From an uncultured Owenweeksia sp. (GTDB lineage: Bacteria > Bacteroidota > Bacteroidia > Flavobacteriales > Schleiferiaceae), in the NCBI GenBank assembly GCA_937146805.1, contig CAKZRR010000052.1, positions 1 through 64,000 on the forward strand: a DNA stretch of 64,000 nucleotides, read 5' to 3'. Positions within the stretch are counted from its first letter, which is position 1, and every line of letters starts with the position of its first letter. Position numbers and translations under genes: made by a program. The notes under the pieces are model-generated. The model worked only from the letters and a program-made list of their open reading frames with translations. It did not search any database and was not told the DNA's origin. Shown here one piece after another: positions 25,601-34,195 of the stretch.

Positions 25601-25705
25601 ACGGACGTTTCCTAAAAAAAAGAAATTAGAAATTTAAGACTTCATGTGCTTCAAATAATTCCTGTAACCATTTTATTATGAGCACATAAATCATCAATAC
25701 GTATA

Positions 25706-26044
25706 ATGGACAATCACATAAACTACGTTGAATTTAAAGCACCCAACTTGGCTAAAGTTAAATCCTTTTACCAAACAGTGTTTAATTGGGAATTTACCGA
25801 TTACGGCCCCACCTATGTGGCCTTCTCAAATAGTGGACTAGAAGGTGGTTTTGAAAAAACGGATGATGAGATTGTAAATGGTGTGTTGGTAGTACTGTAT
25901 CATAGCAACCTCAAAACAGCAAAAGAAGCGGTGATGAAGGCGCAGGGAAAAATTTCAGAAGACATCTTTTCATTTCCGGGTGGACGTAGATTTCACTTTA
26001 TAGACCCAGCCGGAAACGAGCTGGCGGTATGGTCGGATAAGTAA
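25706..26044 (+). CDS. VOC-family (glyoxalase/bleomycin-resistance-like) protein
   Basis: 112 residues with one betaalphabetabetabeta-duplicated VOC fold: INYVEFKAPNLAKVKSFYQTVFNWEF at the start, GGFEKTDDEI, and a second half VLVVLYHSNLKTAKEAVMKAQGKIS...RRFHFIDPAGNELAVWS. The FIDPAGNELAVW motif with the terminal Glu is typical. Cytosolic, stand-alone. Members include glyoxalases and antibiotic-binding proteins; specificity is unknown. Confidence 0.85.
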   Translation: MDNHINYVEFKAPNLAKVKSFYQTVFNWEFTDYGPTYVAFSNSGLEGGFEKTDDEIVNGVLVVLYHSNLKTAKEAVMKAQGKISEDIFSFPGGRRFHFIDPAGNELAVWSDK

Positions 26045-26056
26045 CTCTTAAGACAT

Positions 26057-26087
26057 TTTAACCACCGCTACACAAATTGTAAATTTG
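26057..26087 (+). promoter_or_regulatory. Probable promoter of the FG-GAP protein gene
   Basis: TAAATTTG (26080-26087) matches TAnnTTTG. The -33 position has TTTA (26057-26060), one mismatch from TTTG, with a 19-bp spacer. The leader to the ATG would be about 40 bases. Confidence 0.45.
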
Positions 26088-26133
26088 ATTTTTTAATTAT
26101 TCCCATTGCTATCCAAATACTATTATTTACCTC

Positions 26134-29064
26134 ATGAAACAAGCATGGCTCCTCTTTACTTTAGTATCTATTATTGGCCAAGCACACGGCCAATCTATTA
26201 ACTTTACTAAAAGCTACCCGCTGCTGCCAGCTGCCCAAATTGAAAACCCCTTTGAAGGGGTAGAAAATGGCGCTTCGGCCTTAGCTGATATTAATGGAGA
26301 TACTTTGCCCGATCTGCTAATTATGGGTAGGAGCAATGATTTTACATACTTCTCTAAACTATATGTAAATAATGGATTGGGTAACTATACCTTACTTAGC
26401 AACCATACCACCACACCGCTTACTAATAGCGCCTTGGCTTTTGCAGATGTAGATAATGATGGAGACCAAGACCTTTTTTGCAGCGGTAAAGACAGCAACT
26501 CTCTTCGCAAAAGTGAGCTTTACCTAAACAATGGAAGCGGTATTTTTTCGCTTGCCGCCAACACCACTTTTCCAGCTGTAGATAATGGCTCTATAGCCTT
26601 TGCAGATGTGGATGGAGATAACGATCAAGATTTGATTCTAACAGGGCAAAACAACCTAAACCAATTTGAGTGTGCCTTATATAAAAATAACGGCTCGGGC
26701 TCATTTACCTTAGATGCCACCACCCCTTTTACGGGAGTACGTTACAGCTCTATAGCTTTTGCAGATGTAGATGCTGACACCGATATGGATGTGATGATTA
26801 CTGGAGACATCGTTTCGGCAGGACAAAATATTTCGAACCTTTACTTAAACAACGGCACAGGCACCTTTACGCTACAGCCAAACTCCCCCTTTACCGCAGT
26901 TGAAGAAAGCGCCATCGCCTTTTTAGATTTTGATAATAATCAAACCTTAGACTTGCTCATTACCGGTGAAGATCTTGCTCAAAACGAACAAGCTAAACTT
27001 TACGCCAACAACGGTAGTGGTATTTTTAGTTTGATAGACTCTACCAGTTTTAACCCCGTGCGCAGAGGGCAAGTTGCCACAGCCGATATTAACAATGATG
27101 GTTTTGAGGATTTGTTTATTTCTGGAACCCCGTCTGTAGGCTACAATGCCGCACACCTGTACTTTAGCAATGGCGATAGCACCTTTACAGAGGCCTCCAA
27201 TATACCCATGGATGGCGCACAGTTTGGTGATGCTCAGCTTATAGATATTGATGCTGATAGCGATGTAGATCTCTTTTTGGCAGGCGAAAAAGTGGGGAAT
27301 ATTTTTAATGCCAAAATGTACCTCAACGATAGCTCAGGAAACTTTTACCAAGCCGGAGGCCATGTTTTTAAGGGTGTTTACTCAGGCACCCTTACAGCCG
27401 GAGATGTAGATGGAGACCAAGACATAGATGTTTTTGCAACGGGCTTAGACGTTCACTTAAACCCCACCGCCACCCTCTACCTAAACAACGGTGCTGGTAT
27501 TTTTAGCCCTTCGGCCGATACTATTTTTAAAGCTACCAGCACAGGCACTTCGGTATTTGCTGATGTAGATGGGGATAATGATTTGGACCTAATGCATACG
27601 GGAAGGAACTCGGCCGGCTTAGGCTTTGCCGAACTTTACCTAAACAACGGAACGGGCAGTTTTAGCCTAAGCACCAGTTCTACATTTCAAGGCGTACAAA
27701 GAAGCGCCTTGGCCTTTGCCGATATTGATGGAGATAATGATTTAGACCTGTTTATGTCTGGACGCAATTTAGTAAACCAACGCTTTACCAAACTATACAC
27801 CAACAATGGTAGTGGCACCTTTAGCAATGTGGCCTCCGTGCCATTTCCCAATGTAGAAAATGGTTCGGTTGCCTTCGCAGATGTAGATGGAGACAACGAC
27901 TTGGATCTTTTTATGACAGGCCAAAGTGGCTCAAATACTTATGTTGCAAATCTCTATTTAAACGATAGTTTGGGAAACTTTACACTGGTTACTGGTCAGC
28001 CCTTTACCGGTGTTAGGTATGGTGCTATGGCTTTCGCAGATGTAGATGGAGATACTGATATGGACATCGTATACACAGGCGAAACCAGTGCTCAAAATGA
28101 ATGCACCATATACTTAAACAACGGCAGTGGCAACTATACCAAAGATCTCAACAACTCCTTAACCGGTTTACAGTTGGGTACCCTAAACGCCCGCGACTTA
28201 GAAGGTGATGGAGATATAGATTTGATAATTAGTGGGCTAAACAATAATGAAAAACGCCAATCATTAGTGTACAAAAACGACAGCGGTAATTTCACCTTAC
28301 AGGCCTCCATTTTGCGGGGTGTTTATTTCAGTGCTTCGGTTATGGCTGGTTTTAGCGGTAGTCAAAATCAAGATTTACTAGTAACAGGATTAAACAACTC
28401 AGGACAAATGCTGGCCTATCTTTACAAAAACACTCCCTGCTACCCCGTTGTCATTACCGATAGTATTGTGGCTTGTAATACATACACTTGGATAGATGGC
28501 AACACTTACACCAGTAATGATACCAACGCCACATTTACCATTTCACATATAGGCACTTGCGATACTTTACTAAAACTAAACCTCGCTATTAAAACTGTAA
28601 ATACCGCTGTAACTCGAGTTAAAAATAAATTTACAGCACAAGCCACAAACGCCACTTATCAGTGGATTGACTGCAGCAATAACAACATCCCAATTACCAG
28701 TGCTACTCAGGCTCTATTTGAACCCAATGTAAACGGAGGTTATGCTGTAGTAGTGAGTAAAAATGGTTGCACCGATACTTCTGCCTGCTTTTTGGTAAAT
28801 GATATTCTATTAAACGAAGTTTCCATTCCCACTGATCCCACACTATTTCCAAACCCTACCAACGGAAGTGTAACTATTGAATTTGAACAAACGGCAACAG
28901 AGATAACCATTGATGTATATAACACACTAGGAGAAAAAATAATTAGAAAAGTAAATACGGGAAATAAGTACAGCCAAATCAATCTTCCCAAAGCAGCGGG
29001 GCTCTATTACATTAGCATTGCACACGATCATTATTATAAAACTTTTAAGGTTAGAAAGCTCTAA
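26134..29064 (+). CDS. FG-GAP/VCBS-repeat T9SS-secreted protein
   Basis: 976 residues with a signal peptide (ends HGQS, residue 20). Residues about 45-770 contain around a dozen FG-GAP/VCBS repeats, each with a calcium-binding loop FADVDGDNDLDLF and a strand LYLNNGSGTF, forming one or two beta-propellers. A Cys-containing module (VACNTYTW) and an Ig-like module (YQWIDCSN...CTDTSACFLV) follow, and a type A sorting domain (LFPNPTNGSVTIEF to KTFKVRKL). Exported by T9SS to the cell surface. The FG-GAP repeats are also near-repeats at DNA level, so the gene is prone to recombination. Its tail is homologous to that of the SBBP protein at 13.2 kb. Confidence 0.88.
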   Translation: MKQAWLLFTLVSIIGQAHGQSINFTKSYPLLPAAQIENPFEGVENGASALADINGDTLPDLLIMGRSNDFTYFSKLYVNNGLGNYTLLSNHTTTPLTNSALAFADVDNDGDQDLFCSGKDSNSLRKSELYLNNGSGIFSLAANTTFPAVDNGSIAFADVDGDNDQDLILTGQNNLNQFECALYKNNGSGSFTLDATTPFTGVRYSSIAFADVDADTDMDVMITGDIVSAGQNISNLYLNNGTGTFTLQPNSPFTAVEESAIAFLDFDNNQTLDLLITGEDLAQNEQAKLYANNGSGIFSLIDSTSFNPVRRGQVATADINNDGFEDLFISGTPSVGYNAAHLYFSNGDSTFTEASNIPMDGAQFGDAQLIDIDADSDVDLFLAGEKVGNIFNAKMYLNDSSGNFYQAGGHVFKGVYSGTLTAGDVDGDQDIDVFATGLDVHLNPTATLYLNNGAGIFSPSADTIFKATSTGTSVFADVDGDNDLDLMHTGRNSAGLGFAELYLNNGTGSFSLSTSSTFQGVQRSALAFADIDGDNDLDLFMSGRNLVNQRFTKLYTNNGSGTFSNVASVPFPNVENGSVAFADVDGDNDLDLFMTGQSGSNTYVANLYLNDSLGNFTLVTGQPFTGVRYGAMAFADVDGDTDMDIVYTGETSAQNECTIYLNNGSGNYTKDLNNSLTGLQLGTLNARDLEGDGDIDLIISGLNNNEKRQSLVYKNDSGNFTLQASILRGVYFSASVMAGFSGSQNQDLLVTGLNNSGQMLAYLYKNTPCYPVVITDSIVACNTYTWIDGNTYTSNDTNATFTISHIGTCDTLLKLNLAIKTVNTAVTRVKNKFTAQATNATYQWIDCSNNNIPITSATQALFEPNVNGGYAVVVSKNGCTDTSACFLVNDILLNEVSIPTDPTLFPNPTNGSVTIEFEQTATEITIDVYNTLGEKIIRKVNTGNKYSQINLPKAAGLYYISIAHDHYYKTFKVRKL

Positions 29065-29111
29065 TTTTAAATTGTACCATTTTTGGGAGAGCCTACCACA
29101 CAACATCTGCA

Positions 29112-29470
29112 AAAAAAAGAACGAATTACTTTATCATTAAAAAATGGCTTAGTTTTATTGCGGGAGTATTACAAAGCGTATACACCAAAAAATGGCTCTT
29201 TGAAGGACAACATGGCAAGTAATACAGTGCCGAAAGCTTATAACAAGTGTTTAGAAAACCCTATCAACACGTTTGATGGTTTAAGTCAATAGTTTTGCTG
29301 CCCACTTGCTGGAAAACGAAACTGATAATAGATATACAACTACTTCTGGGACACTCGAGTACTAAGACTACCGAAATTTACAGAAGAGCAAGTAAAGGCC
29401 ATGTCAACCTAATAAAGAGCACATTAGACGAAAAAATATATAGAGGATATAACCGAAATTCCCGTTATCC
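29112..29470 (+). pseudogene. Tyrosine recombinase remnant B (frameshifted)
   Basis: The C-terminal third of a phage-type integrase broken by shifts and stops. Frame one gives KKERITLSLKNGLVLLREYY and AYTPKNGSL; a second frame gives NSFAAHLLENETDNRY (normally RHSFATHLLENGTDIRY, with the catalytic HxxR Arg lost); a third gives IQLLLGHSSTKTTEIY followed by SKGHVNLIKSTLDEKI, the box with the second His and the nucleophilic Tyr. At its end GTTGACAGCAA (29475-29485) resembles the right ends of attC-like copies 1 and 2. It cannot make a working enzyme. A homologous shorter piece lies at 22.5 kb. Confidence 0.75.
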
Positions 29471-29491
29471 CCTAGTTGACAGCAATGTAAA

Positions 29492-29947
29492 ATGAAACCA
29501 CAAATTGAAACTTTCCTGAAAATACTTGCACTTGTCGCTTTGACGACAGGAATGACATCTTGTTTCTATTCGACAAAATATGTTGCTGAATATAAAATCA
29601 GAAACAACGCTAAAACTAACGAGACACGAAAAAAAATTGAAAATGTAATCATAAATCTATCTGAAGATTACGAGCTAATGACCGATAAAAAGTACTATGA
29701 GACTGATACGCTTGGATACTTTGGAAACCCCTACCACTACTTCAAATATTGGACTTCAAAGCAAGACACAGTTATAAGCTTAACATTGAACTATAATGGA
29801 GCATTTGGAAAACGAAAGCAACCACCTTATGAAAGCATGTTAAATCAACTAACTAACGACTTGAACGCTCAATTTAGGGTGCTTGATTTAGAAATAAGCG
29901 AGAAGTCAAATGGAAAGTTGAAGAGTAAAAAAAATAAAAAACACTAA
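29492..29947 (+). CDS. Hypothetical lipoprotein
   Basis: 151 residues with a lipoprotein signal (LTTGMTSCFYSTKY, Cys24). Short N-terminal hydrophobic core, then a mixed alpha/beta part (NETRKKIENVIINLSEDYEL, QDTVISLTLNYNGAF) and a basic tail (KLKSKKNKKH). No family recognised. It starts 7 bp after the GTTGACAGCAA motif that ends the dead integrase, the place where a first cassette would sit after an attachment site. The following 200 bp to the endonuclease gene contain no recognisable feature. Confidence 0.65.
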   Translation: MKPQIETFLKILALVALTTGMTSCFYSTKYVAEYKIRNNAKTNETRKKIENVIINLSEDYELMTDKKYYETDTLGYFGNPYHYFKYWTSKQDTVISLTLNYNGAFGKRKQPPYESMLNQLTNDLNAQFRVLDLEISEKSNGKLKSKKNKKH

Positions 29948-30148
29948 TACCAACAAAACCTAAGAAAACATGAGACGGAAAGTACATAAACTAGGCTTGA
30001 TTCTTCCTAGTTAAAGTTCTCCTCGGTGAACAAAAATATTCTACGAAAGTCCCGCGCCTCTGCGTCAAACAAAACCTTACACCATTTAAATTACTCCTAT
30101 CCGCCTTAAGAACCACAATCCAAAAAAAGAACTCCTTCTACCACCAAA

Positions 30149-30802
30149 ATGACCAAACAAGAAAAAGTAGACTATGTAATAGAGCAATTGGAACTATTCT
30201 TTCCAGAAGTGCCTATTCCGTTAAACCATAGCAGCACGTACACCCTACTTATTGCGGTATTACTTTCGGCACAATGTACCGATGCGCGGGTTAATAAAAT
30301 AACGCCTTTGCTTTTTGCGAAAGCAGATACCCCTGAGGAAATGGTAAAACTTAGCGTAGAGCAAATTGCTGAGATTATCCGCCCTTGTGGCTTAACCCCC
30401 ATGAAATCAAAAGGTATTAGAGGTTTGTCCGAAATTTTGATTGAAAAATACGAAGGACAGGTACCCGCTAGTTTTGAGGCGTTGGAAAGCCTACCAGCCG
30501 TTGGCCATAAAACAGCTTCGGTGGTTATGAGCCAAGCCTTTAATGTACCTGCCTTTCCGGTAGATACACACATTCATAGATTAATGTTTAGATGGGGTTT
30601 AAGTAACGGTAAATCGGTGGTGCAAACTGAGAGAGATGCCAAGCGCATTTTTCCTGAAAACCTTTGGAACAAACTGCACCTTCAAATAATATATTATGCC
30701 CGTGCTTACTCGCCCGCCCGCGGTTGGGATTTGGAAAAGGATGTTATTTCTCAAAAAATTGGGCGAAAGAGTGAAATAGCCAAATTAAAAATCAAGCCCT
30801 AA
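30149..30802 (+). CDS. nth: Endonuclease III homologue lacking the Fe-S cluster cysteines
   Basis: DNA glycosylase/AP lyase of the HhH-GPD family for oxidised pyrimidines. 217 residues: LLIAVLLSAQCTDARVN at the start, the helix-hairpin-helix LPAVGHKTASVV with the catalytic Lys, and FPVDTHIHRLMFRWGL with the catalytic Asp. The C-terminal part where most homologues carry four cysteines for a [4Fe-4S] cluster reads YSPARGWDLEKDVISQKIG and has none. The fold is otherwise of normal length. The 3' end overlaps the convergent gene by 18 bp. Activity is expected from the intact active site, but stability without the cluster is an open question. Confidence 0.88.
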   Translation: MTKQEKVDYVIEQLELFFPEVPIPLNHSSTYTLLIAVLLSAQCTDARVNKITPLLFAKADTPEEMVKLSVEQIAEIIRPCGLTPMKSKGIRGLSEILIEKYEGQVPASFEALESLPAVGHKTASVVMSQAFNVPAFPVDTHIHRLMFRWGLSNGKSVVQTERDAKRIFPENLWNKLHLQIIYYARAYSPARGWDLEKDVISQKIGRKSEIAKLKIKP

Positions 30803-33800
30803 GCTTACACTAAACTCATTGGGCAGCACAATACCATCTTCTACTGGCCAGGCCCAATCCATACGGATGTAATAGCCAAACAATCTAAAGTGAGCTCCCA
30901 CTCCATAGCTCACTACAATAGGATCCTTTTTACTATCCAGCACCACTTTGGCATTACTGTTTCCAGGACCAAAAGGAATGGTTCGGGTATTGATGGCATT
31001 TTCTTTATCGTAAGGACTTGGGCCGTTCCAAGCGGTACCCGCATCCACAAAACCTACGGCCATTAAATTGCGTATAAAATCATTTCGAATGGGCTTATTC
31101 AACAGGTAACTAAAAACAGGAACACGCAATTCGCTGTTAAAAACGGCAAAGCTATTTCCGTTACGCACATTTTGGTAAAAGCCGCGCATATTGGTCGCCA
31201 GCGTTTGAAATATATAATTGTTATCCGCCATGGGCGTGGTAGGGTCTAAGGTAGGCGAAAAGTCATTATCAACCCCGCCCATTATGTAAATCAGTTTTTC
31301 GGCTCCCCAAGAGGTTCCGGCTGCCAATCTATTGGCCCAAATAATATTACGGTGTACCCTTGTATAATTTCTAGCATCAAAACCCGCGGTATATAAGCCT
31401 GTTTCACTTTTATAGAGATTGCGATAATACTCCCCAAAAACCTTATAGCGTAAACCTACATTTTGATTAAGACCTAACTTTCGAGTATTATCATATACAA
31501 ACGAACCACGCGCCACTAGGTAATCTTTAAAGCTGTTGGGTTCCTCTAAACTGTTGGTCCCTCTACTCAATTGCACAAATTGATCTATACGATAACCCAC
31601 ACTTCCTCTAAGCGAGGCTACTGGGTTAAATGGGTAAGATCCTTTTACATTAAAATCGTTGGTGATAACCCGTCTGTAATTCTCATTACTAAATATCTCT
31701 ACCTTACTTCGCCTCGAAAATATATAGTGCTTATCTAACCTTTCTTTTAAATTACTAACCGCTAAAATAAACTCCGAATTAGGCACTAAAGAGGTTCCTT
31801 CTAATGGTTGAAAACCCGAACGAAAACCAGCTGTAACACGGTAATCATGCATTAGGTCCATAACGCCCAGCTTTAAATTCATATTAAAACCCGAGTTCAA
31901 TAAATCAGAACTTACAAAACCGGTGTACGACTGGTATTGGTTGTTGTCAAAAACGTTATCAAAACCCACTGTAAAATCATCTCTGTAAAAGGAAATTATC
32001 GCATTTCGCTTAGGTGGAATTTCGAGCTCTTCCTCCTCTTCATTGGCCACCTCAACGGTTCTTTTTGGCAAAATATCTTGTAATTCCGGATCCGATTTGG
32101 GCGCTTTTTTTGGCTTGCCTTCAAACTGGTAATCGTAAATATCTATTTCAAAATCGTTGGGATTGCTTCCTGGGTAATACAACGTTTGATTACTGGTATG
32201 GCTATTTTTATTAGCCGTATCGCCTGGCTCCTTCCCGACTAAATTAGGAATACTAGGCACATCTACTCGCTCCAAATCGGCCACATCCCGATAAGGGTGA
32301 ACAAACAAATTATGGCGGCCTTTGTAGAACACCAAATCCAATACCTGTTTACTAGCGGCATTGTACTCACTCTTAATTAAATCGCGGTTAAACTCGTCCA
32401 GTTTATACTCCGAAAAATTGTATTCGTAATGCGTGGCGGTATCTACAAAAGCAATACTGCTATCTATCTTAATCAGCCTTCTGCTTTTTAAAAAGTTGTA
32501 ATTACCTGTAAAAGCAACATAACCATTTCCATAGCCGCTTGGGTTATTTTCGTTTACCAGCGGAGTATTAGTTAGTTGCCAAATGTATGTGGTGTCTTCA
32601 AATGCACGGCTGGGCATCACAAATAGGTCTAAGTCCTTTTCGGGAAACTTGGTAATTTTAGATTTTGGCGCCAAAACCGCATTAGGCCTGTTAGAAGCAA
32701 AGGCAATACGTGTGTCGTTTTCTATCCAAGTGGGATTTAGGTCTGCATAAGTATCGTTGGTAAGCTGCTCTATTTTAGTATTGAGAACGGTGTAAATAAA
32801 AATATCAGACTGCCCCTTTTTGATGCCAGAAACCGCCAAACGCTTACCATCTCTGGAGTATTCAAAAGACAGCACTTTATCAAAACGGTAAAAAGTTTTC
32901 TCTTGCCATTTCTTCTCATCCGTACGGTAAAAATTAAGGTAGCTATCTCCTTTTTTCTCTGTAAACATGGCCAGTATTTCCCCATTAGGGTGCCATGCCA
33001 TTACGGGGTAACTCTTATCCGAGTTTTGAGCAATTCTATATCCATCCGTTAAAATGGTTCTGGTTTTTCCTTTTTCAAAATCGTGTAAAAACACTTGGTA
33101 GCGCGAAAACCGTTGACATACATAAGCCAAATACTTACCATTTCTACTTCGCGCCATTTGTGTAATCTCATAACCTTTAGGTGCTTTTACCAAGGGTTTA
33201 CCCTCTAGCTCCTTAACGGGGATGTAACTCTCGTACTTCTCTTTTAAATAAGCATTCCAATCTTGTACTACTGAGTTTAAGTCTTTTCCTAAAATATATA
33301 AAAAGCCGCTTTCAATATTTCTATTTACAATAGACAAGTACACTACATTTTTAAGCACTTTTCTACCGTACACCTCCACCAAATAATTCCAAATACTGTG
33401 ACCCGCCCTACGCGCATCATCTCCCATAAAGGAATTCATTTTTTTGAGCTTTCCCTTAAAATAGGTGTCTCTAGTCCATGTATCAATTTCTTCGTTTCTC
33501 GGAAAAGAAACATAGGATATAAGTCCTTCGGTGTACCACTCGGGGAGGTTGAGTAAAGCCGAATTACGAATAGACTGTGTAAAGCTGCCGTACACCATTT
33601 TGCTAAGTACAATTTCGGCCATAGCCGCGCGCAGTTCTCGTTCTAAGTCAACGTAATTTCCATTAAAATGTAAAAACAATCTACGTCCGCTAAGCCTGGT
33701 TATACCGGTAGCATTGTAATCATCTTCGCTATTACCGTTAACATTGCTCTGCTTTAAATCGGTTAAATTATTAAACACCAAAATCTGAATACGTTCATCC

Positions 33801-34030
33801 ACTGGTTCGTCCAGCAGGTTTTCCATATTCACCAATTGCTTTTCGGCCATACGAGCTACCTGAGCCGCCAAGGCATCGTTGCCCTTATAAAAATGCACAT
33901 CGTATCTATCAAAACGGTGATACACCCAGTCAAACTCTGTAAACTGCACTCGGTTTTTGCCATACGTTTGACGTGTGCCATAAAAAAACTGGCCGTTTAT
34001 AGGAACACTTAAGCCTATAAACAACAACAC
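30785..34030 (-). CDS. WD40-like (PD40) and beta-barrel surface protein, peptidase-MA-like N-terminus
   Basis: 1081 residues from a GTG; the hydrophobic signal core (FLVLLFIGLSVPINGQ) extends a few residues upstream in frame (RTYLISKTSQALKG), so the true start may be a rarer codon before 34030. Residues about 20-275 resemble a peptidase-MA/gluzincin-like domain, but the expected HExxH reads MAEIVLSK, so it is probably inactive. TolB-like PD40 repeats follow (about 285-480; ISFASNRPNA, KRLAVSGIKKGQSDIFIYT), and the C-terminal 370 residues form an outer-membrane barrel like those of BamA/surface-antigen type (ending EFSVSLGLDF). Often annotated as a Tol-like biopolymer transporter in Bacteroidota. 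Function unknown. Confidence 0.75.
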   Translation of the reverse strand: MLLFIGLSVPINGQFFYGTRQTYGKNRVQFTEFDWVYHRFDRYDVHFYKGNDALAAQVARMAEKQLVNMENLLDEPVDERIQILVFNNLTDLKQSNVNGNSEDDYNATGITRLSGRRLFLHFNGNYVDLERELRAAMAEIVLSKMVYGSFTQSIRNSALLNLPEWYTEGLISYVSFPRNEEIDTWTRDTYFKGKLKKMNSFMGDDARRAGHSIWNYLVEVYGRKVLKNVVYLSIVNRNIESGFLYILGKDLNSVVQDWNAYLKEKYESYIPVKELEGKPLVKAPKGYEITQMARSRNGKYLAYVCQRFSRYQVFLHDFEKGKTRTILTDGYRIAQNSDKSYPVMAWHPNGEILAMFTEKKGDSYLNFYRTDEKKWQEKTFYRFDKVLSFEYSRDGKRLAVSGIKKGQSDIFIYTVLNTKIEQLTNDTYADLNPTWIENDTRIAFASNRPNAVLAPKSKITKFPEKDLDLFVMPSRAFEDTTYIWQLTNTPLVNENNPSGYGNGYVAFTGNYNFLKSRRLIKIDSSIAFVDTATHYEYNFSEYKLDEFNRDLIKSEYNAASKQVLDLVFYKGRHNLFVHPYRDVADLERVDVPSIPNLVGKEPGDTANKNSHTSNQTLYYPGSNPNDFEIDIYDYQFEGKPKKAPKSDPELQDILPKRTVEVANEEEEELEIPPKRNAIISFYRDDFTVGFDNVFDNNQYQSYTGFVSSDLLNSGFNMNLKLGVMDLMHDYRVTAGFRSGFQPLEGTSLVPNSEFILAVSNLKERLDKHYIFSRRSKVEIFSNENYRRVITNDFNVKGSYPFNPVASLRGSVGYRIDQFVQLSRGTNSLEEPNSFKDYLVARGSFVYDNTRKLGLNQNVGLRYKVFGEYYRNLYKSETGLYTAGFDARNYTRVHRNIIWANRLAAGTSWGAEKLIYIMGGVDNDFSPTLDPTTPMADNNYIFQTLATNMRGFYQNVRNGNSFAVFNSELRVPVFSYLLNKPIRNDFIRNLMAVGFVDAGTAWNGPSPYDKENAINTRTIPFGPGNSNAKVVLDSKKDPIVVSYGVGAHFRLFGYYIRMDWAWPVEDGIVLPNEFSVSLGLDF

Positions 34031-34195
34031 TAAAAAACCTTTTAGCGCCTGCGAAGTTTTAGAAATTAGGTATGTGCGAATTGCTTTTAAAATGATCTTT
34101 ATTTTTGAGAAAATGGGCGAAACGAATATAACGCAATAGTTACATACTTAGCTTTCGCAATTGTTAGATTTCATAATTAAAAAACGTTGCCGCTA

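Noticed and set aside
26300-28300. Regularly spaced DNA near-repeats, CRISPR-like at first sight
   Set aside because: They code for FADVDGD/LYLNNGSG FG-GAP repeats in frame; spacing is about 180 bp with no conserved repeat unit of CRISPR type.
29083-29495. Two short frames of 69 and 66 codons
   Set aside because: They are pieces of one broken tyrosine recombinase in different frames, so they are given as one pseudogene.
29948-30148. CGCGCCTCTGCGTC and neighbouring words
   Set aside because: They look like scattered genome repeats seen in many bacteria, but one copy here is not enough to call an element.
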